Assembly (NCBI GenBank): GCA_030639665.1
Contig: DAOWCC010000008.1
Location: forward strand, 1-24,845
Origin: Elusimicrobiota bacterium
GTDB taxonomy: Bacteria; Elusimicrobiota; Elusimicrobia; Elusimicrobiales; UBA9959
DNA length: 24,845 bases
Direction of reading: 5' to 3'
The stretch's first letter is position 1. Each line of letters starts with the position of its first letter. The notes under the pieces were generated by a model. The model had not been told where the DNA came from, made no database searches, and saw nothing but the letters and a program-made list of their open reading frames with translations. This document shows, piece after piece, positions 20,457 to 24,845 of this stretch. The position numbers were made by a program, and so were the translations under genes.

Positions 20457-22154
20457 ATGAGTTTAAAATCTTTGGAGCGTAAGATTGAACAATTTTTTCC
20501 CAATGAAAAAGAATATGTTCTAAAAAAAATTTTCGCTGATATAAAAAAATACGATTTTAAAAAAGCCCGGAAAAAAACTCTAACCCAAAAAGACGCTGTT
20601 CTTATAGTTTACGGCGATAATTTCTTAAAAAGAGGAGAAAAGCCTCTTAAAACACTTTTAAAATTTCTCAACACCTATGTTAAAGGTAAAGTAAACCGCG
20701 CTCATATACTTCCTTTTTTTCCTTTTTCCTCCGATGACGGTTTTTCGGTGATTGATTACAGGAAAACAGATAAAAAACTCGGCGCTTGGAGAGATATTGA
20801 AAAAATATCCGAAAAGTTTCCGCTTATGTTTGATTTTGTCATAAATCACATCTCGTCAAAAAGCGTGTGGTTTAAAAGTTATCTCAATAAGGATAAGAAA
20901 TTTGCCGAATATTTTATAAGCCGGGAGCCAAAAGAAGATTTATCCCAAGTTGTAAGGCCGAGAAGCCACGCCCTCCTGACGCCGTTTTCCAAAAAAGGCT
21001 CAAGGAAGAAAGAATATTTGTGGACCACTTTTAGCGAAGACCAGATTGATCTCAATTTTGAAAACCCGGATGTTTTTATCGAGATGACGGATATATTTTT
21101 ATTTTACGCTACAAAGGGCGCGGGTATAATGAGAATGGATGCCATAGCCTATCTTTTTAAAGAAGCCGGAACAAAATGTATTCACCTTGAGAAAACTCAT
21201 TTATATGTGAAATTTTTAAGAGATATCGTGGATACCTTCTCTTTGAATGTCTGTCTGCTTACGGAAACAAATGTGCCGCATGATGAGAATATTTCATATT
21301 TTGGCGCGAGAGATGAGGCGCATATGGTTTATCAGTTTGCATTGCCTCCGCTTTTGGCTCACGCTATAATGCGTGAAAATTCAATTCATCTAAATAAATG
21401 GGCAAAGACTCTTTTAAAAGTTTCAAAAGATAATATATTTTTTAATTTTACCGCTTCGCACGACGGAGTCGGAGTAAGGCCTTTGTCAGGCATATTAAGG
21501 GATTCTGAAATGGAGTTTATGAAAGATAAAACTCTTGAAAGAGGCGGCGCGGTATCTTATAAGAAAAATTCTGACGGCTCTCGTTCTCCTTATGAACTGA
21601 ATATTACATATATGAATTTAATAAATTCTCCGCAATCTTCAATAGGAGAAAAAACGGCGAGATTTATGGCATCGCAGGCAATAATGCTGTCAATGAAAGG
21701 CGTTCCCGGAATATATGTTCATAGTTTTGTAGGCTCGGAAAATTTTGCGCGCGGCGTTAAAAAAACCGGAATGAACAGGACTATCAATAGGGAGAAGCTT
21801 GAGTTTGGGAAATTTGAAAAAGAAATTAATTCTAAAGATCATATAAGAAAAATTATTAATGATAAATATTCAGCGCTTCTTAAGGTCCGTTCGCGTGAAA
21901 AAGCTTTCAGTCCTTATGCCAGGCAAAAAGTAATTGATTTTGGAAAAAGTTTTTTCGCTCTTTTAAGAGGCGAGGTTAAAAATGAAGTTCTCTGTATTGT
22001 AAATATCTCGGCAAAACCTCAACGGATTAAGGGGAACTTGCGAACTTATATCGGAAGCCGCGGGGCGAAAGACATTATTGCAGGCCGTATAATTAAAGAA
22101 AAGAATCCTATATTGGAACCTTTTGAAATATTGTGGCTGAAAAAAAGGTGTTAA
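20457..22154 (+). CDS. GH13 subfamily 18 sugar phosphorylase (sucrose phosphorylase-like)
   Basis: This 565-residue (beta/alpha)8 enzyme of the sucrose phosphorylase group transfers a glucosyl unit from a disaccharide or glucoside to phosphate, giving alpha-glucose 1-phosphate. Motifs seen are HILPFFPFSSDDGFSVIDY, FDFVINHIS, nucleophile D228 in MRMDAIAYLFKEAGT, acid/base E270 in LLTETNVPHDENISYFG, and transition-state stabiliser D336 in TASHDGVGVRP. Length and motifs fit the glucosylglycerate/glucosylglycerol phosphorylase-like branch at least as well as true sucrose phosphorylase; the substrate cannot be decided by eye. The gene is cytoplasmic with no signal peptide. GGGGG lies 6 nt before the ATG, 17 nt after the dehydrogenase stop. 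Confidence 0.92.
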   Translation: MSLKSLERKIEQFFPNEKEYVLKKIFADIKKYDFKKARKKTLTQKDAVLIVYGDNFLKRGEKPLKTLLKFLNTYVKGKVNRAHILPFFPFSSDDGFSVIDYRKTDKKLGAWRDIEKISEKFPLMFDFVINHISSKSVWFKSYLNKDKKFAEYFISREPKEDLSQVVRPRSHALLTPFSKKGSRKKEYLWTTFSEDQIDLNFENPDVFIEMTDIFLFYATKGAGIMRMDAIAYLFKEAGTKCIHLEKTHLYVKFLRDIVDTFSLNVCLLTETNVPHDENISYFGARDEAHMVYQFALPPLLAHAIMRENSIHLNKWAKTLLKVSKDNIFFNFTASHDGVGVRPLSGILRDSEMEFMKDKTLERGGAVSYKKNSDGSRSPYELNITYMNLINSPQSSIGEKTARFMASQAIMLSMKGVPGIYVHSFVGSENFARGVKKTGMNRTINREKLEFGKFEKEINSKDHIRKIINDKYSALLKVRSREKAFSPYARQKVIDFGKSFFALLRGEVKNEVLCIVNISAKPQRIKGNLRTYIGSRGAKDIIAGRIIKEKNPILEPFEILWLKKRC

Positions 22155-22522
22155 TAAAGTTTATGGCGTTAAGTGTTATTAAATTTATGTGGCACACTTT
22201 ATGTAAATGGGAGTATGTCAGTGACATTTTCAGTCGGGGACGGAGTCTTGAACATTGATGGGTGTCTGGCGCCATAGGCGCCACAGGCTTTGTTGTCCTT
22301 TGAAAGCCCAGTCCACCCACCCTCCCCATAAGTCCAAGTCGGGTTCCGAACGGCCTTGCTTAGCAAACACAACCACCATCCTGTATGCCTTATTTTTTAT
22401 ATAAATATCCCGCCCCATTTATGGTAAAACGGATTGCCCCAGCCCTTAAAAAGGAAAGCTTTATAAAGCTATTTACACAGAAATTTTACACACTCGTAAA
22501 TATTGAATATTGGAATTTGTGA
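22155..22522. other. 368-nt spacer with GC-rich hairpin island, possible ncRNA
   Basis: Between convergent genes, AT-rich ends flank an island at about 22205-22395 that is near 57% GC (hand count, 22261-22380). It holds the palindrome ATGTCA-G-TGACAT (22215-22227), the perfect hairpin TGGCGCC-ata-GGCGCCA (22266-22282), a GGCTTT/AAAGCC pair just after it, a C-rich stretch at 22307-22327, and ends before a T-rich segment (ttattttttat). The only frame of note, 62 codons on the minus strand, has no ribosome binding site and its sequence follows the hairpins, so I do not call it a gene. A structured RNA is plausible but unproven; it matches no tmRNA, SRP, 6S or RNase P signature I could find. Confidence 0.4.
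22457..22470. repeat. 14-bp perfect palindrome
   Basis: AGCTTTATAAAGCT is fully self-complementary and lies in the AT-rich tail between the island and the glycosyltransferase stop. With convergent genes on both sides it could mark a transcript end or a protein-binding site; nothing more can be said. Confidence 0.4.
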
Positions 22523-23995
22523 TTATTTGATTTTTAATGGTTGAGGTTTATTGCTTTTGGATTTGATGAAAATTTCCGATATTCTTTTTTCAAGAGCTGT
22601 CAGGGACAGTTTCTTATAAGCTATATTGAAGTTCTTTTCGGTAATCTTTTTATATTTCTTTTTATCAATCAAAATATCGTAAAGGCGGGAAACATTTTTG
22701 TTGATGATTTTTTGAGGTAATTCGTATAGCTCTTTGTGCTCCAAGTGTCGTCGACCGGTTTGCGGTTGCTGAAGACGCTGTTCCGGTAGTTTGTATGATT
22801 TCCCGCGCTCCAGGCGTCGACCTGTCCGCGGTTGCTGAAGAAGGCGCTCTTCCTCCAGTTTACGCGAGCCTCTTTTAAAATAATACTTATTTCCCAAAGA
22901 GAGAAGGTTAAAGCCGAATTTTTTTATGTCTTTTGTGAAAACAGGGTATTCAAAAATAATTACCGGTTTTTTTAACGCGAGGGCTTCAATAAGCTGATTG
23001 CCCCAGCCTTCCAAAAGGCTGGTATAGGTAACAGCGTCGCAAATTTTATAAAAATCCCATAATGAATAAGAGTTGTTGGTTTTTGAGGCTTCGCATAACT
23101 TTTCGCAGAATATGGTTTTTACTCCCAAGTTTTTCGCGTGGGTTTTTATCTTTTTATAATAGGCGGTATCTTCTATAAGTCCGGGAAAAATAATGACTGT
23201 TTCAGTGTTTTTGTTGATTCTTTTTCCGTTATAAAGAATTTTGTTTTCAAAATCTTTTTTTCTTCGTACAAATTCATTTATAAAATCCAAGGCGAATTCT
23301 ATTCCTTTTCTTTCCACAATTCGCGTGGCGTGCAGAAAGATTATGGAGTTTTTCTTTATGTTAAGCTTCTTTTTTAATCCTGTGGGAATGGAGGAATCTA
23401 TTTGCGAGAAATCAAAATAATTATCCACGGGACTGCTTTTTAGGTCTTTTCTTTTTTTGAGTTCCCCTTTGGCTAATGAATTTATTACAAGATGTCCCGG
23501 TATTGTTTTTGGGGGATAATATTTTTTTACCAATTCCGCCGTAAAATTATTTGTCGGATTATAAGTCCTTTCCCAGAAAAAATCGTGATGAAAACCTTGG
23601 AAAGAAATATTTTTCATTTCTTTATTGAGATTATAAAGTGCTGCCGCGAAAGGAATATTAATGGGCAGTGAAAAGACATTGTTAATTACAAGAATATCGG
23701 GTTTTTCTTTTTCTAAAAAACCGCGCAGGATTTTTTCACATTTTTTTGTCAATTTTTCAAAATTTTCTTTAAGTTTTTTTTCAGGAATTGTAAGCTTAAT
23801 AAAGCAGTTCTTGGTGAAAGCCGCGATATCCCGATGCCTGAAATCAAGAATGAAATTATTATAATCTCCGCCAATGCCGGCGATAATAATACACTTGTTT
23901 CCTGAATTTTCAATTGCTTTTTGCCATTTTTCCATTTCAAGGGAAACGCCGTCCGTTTCCGCCGCCCTATAATGAATAAGCGCGAACTTTATCAT
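22523..23995 (-). CDS. GT-B glycosyltransferase with in-frame repeat insert
   Basis: This 490-residue cytoplasmic glycosyltransferase of the GT4-like type (two Rossmann domains) has an N-terminal acceptor domain (LINNVFSLPINIPFAAAL, then GFHHDFFWER) and a donor domain with LHATRIVERKGIEFALDFI, a VIIFPG strand, and the nucleotide-sugar site SLLEGWGNQLIEALALKKPVI. After LLSLGNKYYFKRG comes an unusual Arg/Gln/Leu-rich stretch of about 46 residues, made of two 23-residue repeats containing QQPxTGRR, before the normal C-terminal helices resume (IINKNVSRLYDIL). The insert is GC-rich compared with its surroundings and in frame. Sugar and acceptor are unknown. The start overlaps the symporter stop by 4 nt, so the two are probably co-transcribed. 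Confidence 0.88.
   Translation of the reverse strand: MIKFALIHYRAAETDGVSLEMEKWQKAIENSGNKCIIIAGIGGDYNNFILDFRHRDIAAFTKNCFIKLTIPEKKLKENFEKLTKKCEKILRGFLEKEKPDILVINNVFSLPINIPFAAALYNLNKEMKNISFQGFHHDFFWERTYNPTNNFTAELVKKYYPPKTIPGHLVINSLAKGELKKRKDLKSSPVDNYFDFSQIDSSIPTGLKKKLNIKKNSIIFLHATRIVERKGIEFALDFINEFVRRKKDFENKILYNGKRINKNTETVIIFPGLIEDTAYYKKIKTHAKNLGVKTIFCEKLCEASKTNNSYSLWDFYKICDAVTYTSLLEGWGNQLIEALALKKPVIIFEYPVFTKDIKKFGFNLLSLGNKYYFKRGSRKLEEERLLQQPRTGRRLERGKSYKLPEQRLQQPQTGRRHLEHKELYELPQKIINKNVSRLYDILIDKKKYKKITEKNFNIAYKKLSLTALEKRISEIFIKSKSNKPQPLKIK
22716..22853. repeat. Two tandem 69-bp repeats inside the glycosyltransferase gene
   Basis: Copies at 22716-22784 and 22785-22853 both begin GGTA(A/G)TT(C/T)GTAT and share GTCGACC and GCGGTTGCTGAAG. 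They differ by substitutions and by one 3-nt gap compensated later, so the frame is kept (23 codons each). A fragment of a possible third copy follows at 22854-22868. GC is about 56% by hand count against an AT-rich gene. Confidence 0.75.
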
Positions 23996-24845
23996 TTTGA
24001 AAAGCCTTCAATGATTTTGAGAACAATAACCATTAAAACAAAGTAACCGGCGAGAATGGCATAGTATTTGGGCCAGTTTTTCTTATAGTTAAATTGTTTT
24101 TTGGCGTTTGACGACCAGAGCAAGTGATCAATGTTTTTATTTTCTCCCTCGGCCGAATATCTTATGAATTGTCCGGCAGAGCCGCTGAAATTAAATTCAA
24201 GATTAAAAATGATACTGGCATAATAGCCTACGGTAAAGGTTATAAAACAGCCGCTTACATTCCACCAGAGCCAGGATATTTCAGGGTGCGCTATCCAGAG
24301 ATAAAGATTGGCGCAAAAGCCCGCCAGAATGCCGATAACGGTTCCTGTTCCTGTAGCTCTTCTTGTGAGTATGGCCAAAAGGAAAGTGGCCAGTATCGGG
24401 CCGTTAGCGAGAGAGCCTATTTTGTTTATTGATTCAATGATGGAATTTGAAATATTTCCCACAAAAAAAGAAAAAGTAATACACATTCCTCCCCAAAAAA
24501 CCGTTGTTAATCTCGACCATAAAAGTTGGCGTTTTTCATCCAAAGAGCCTTTTATCCAGAATCTCTCTATAATATCCCTAACCGTTACGGCGGAAAGAGA
24601 ATTTATTGTCGAATCCAACGATGACATCGCGGCGGCAAAAAGAGCCACAATAATGAGCCCTATTACTCCATGAGGAAGATATTCCAAAACGAAAACCGGA
24701 ACCGCGAGATTATAATTCACCGCGCCGGTTGAAGAATCCGTGAGAAGATTTAAAAACGCGGGATTTTTAATTATATAAGCGCCTATGGCCACTCCGACAA
24801 AACAATATGTTATAACGAGGGGGAATCTAAATATGCCGTTTATAA
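23992..24845 (-). CDS. Sodium:solute symporter (SSS family), partial
   Basis: The frame is open from the window edge, giving about 284 C-terminal residues; the true start lies beyond 24845. The first residues (INGIFRFPLVITYCFVGVAIGAY) and the hallmark LFAAAMSSLDSTINSLSAVTVRDI identify the SSS family, which uses a sodium gradient to take up sugars, amino acids or carboxylates. Seven or so membrane segments are visible, ending in a last helix near the C-terminus (YYAILAGYFVLMVIVL). A GTG at 24792 is internal, not the start. The substrate cannot be told. The stop overlaps the glycosyltransferase start by 4 nt (ATGA), suggesting one operon. Confidence 0.9.
   Translation of the reverse strand, partial: INGIFRFPLVITYCFVGVAIGAYIIKNPAFLNLLTDSSTGAVNYNLAVPVFVLEYLPHGVIGLIIVALFAAAMSSLDSTINSLSAVTVRDIIERFWIKGSLDEKRQLLWSRLTTVFWGGMCITFSFFVGNISNSIIESINKIGSLANGPILATFLLAILTRRATGTGTVIGILAGFCANLYLWIAHPEISWLWWNVSGCFITFTVGYYASIIFNLEFNFSGSAGQFIRYSAEGENKNIDHLLWSSNAKKQFNYKKNWPKYYAILAGYFVLMVIVLKIIEGFSK

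Noticed and set aside
22330..22350. tRNA T-arm-like sequence GGGTTCCGAAC
   Set aside because: No acceptor stem, anticodon arm or correct T-loop spacing around it.
22230..22418. 62-codon minus-strand ORF in the GC-rich island
   Set aside because: No ribosome binding site; its Trp/Arg-rich sequence simply follows the hairpin DNA, and an overlapping ORF in another frame is equally long.

Overview
This is a chromosomal window from a low-GC (roughly 40% by eye), presumably Gram-negative bacterium using the standard code. The phylum cannot be fixed from the sequence. Full ClpC, RecA, XerD, GpmI and long-form NfeD mark a free-living type of core genome. The gene mix and the monotonous quasi-repetitive spacers remind me of uncultured lineages such as Omnitrophota or Elusimicrobiota, but that is inference. 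I saw no phage, insertion sequence, CRISPR array, tRNA or rRNA.

Layout. (1) 1-4804, all minus strand: the 5' end of an unknown membrane protein, a single-domain response regulator, a DsbA-like/MauE-like/unknown exported protein set with 4-nt overlaps, a DUF167 protein, and gpmI behind a hairpin-rich leader. (2) 5021-10031, plus strand: nfeD, clpC and a membrane-anchored class A beta-lactamase-fold serine hydrolase, i.e. envelope and proteostasis functions. (3) 10048-14331: four paralogous stand-alone receiver proteins on the minus strand, split into one plus three by a plus-strand block with a DUF454 membrane protein and two adjacent secreted proteins of unknown function. (4) 14616-17686: a ChaN-like exported protein divergent from recA, then xerD. 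(5) 17770-22154, plus strand: an unknown two-TM protein, a 3-hydroxyacyl-CoA dehydrogenase homologue with several altered active-site positions, and a GH13_18 sugar phosphorylase. (6) 22155-22522: a 368-nt spacer with a GC-rich, hairpin-rich, G4-capable island. (7) 22523-24845, minus strand: a glycosyltransferase carrying an in-frame tandem 69-bp repeat insert, overlapping a sodium:solute symporter that runs off the window.

How genes may work together. The DsbA-like and MauE-like proteins look like an oxidative thiol module serving exported proteins; the cysteine-containing secreted pair at 11078-12872 could be among its clients (inference). The receiver paralogs have complete phosphoacceptor pockets but no output domain and no adjacent kinase, so they probably work by protein-protein contact.

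The most unusual signals are the in-frame repeat in the glycosyltransferase, the GC-rich island next to it, the altered dehydrogenase active site, the split receiver array, the quasi-repeat spacers, and probable leaderless promoters. No complete new system is demonstrated here; these are leads.
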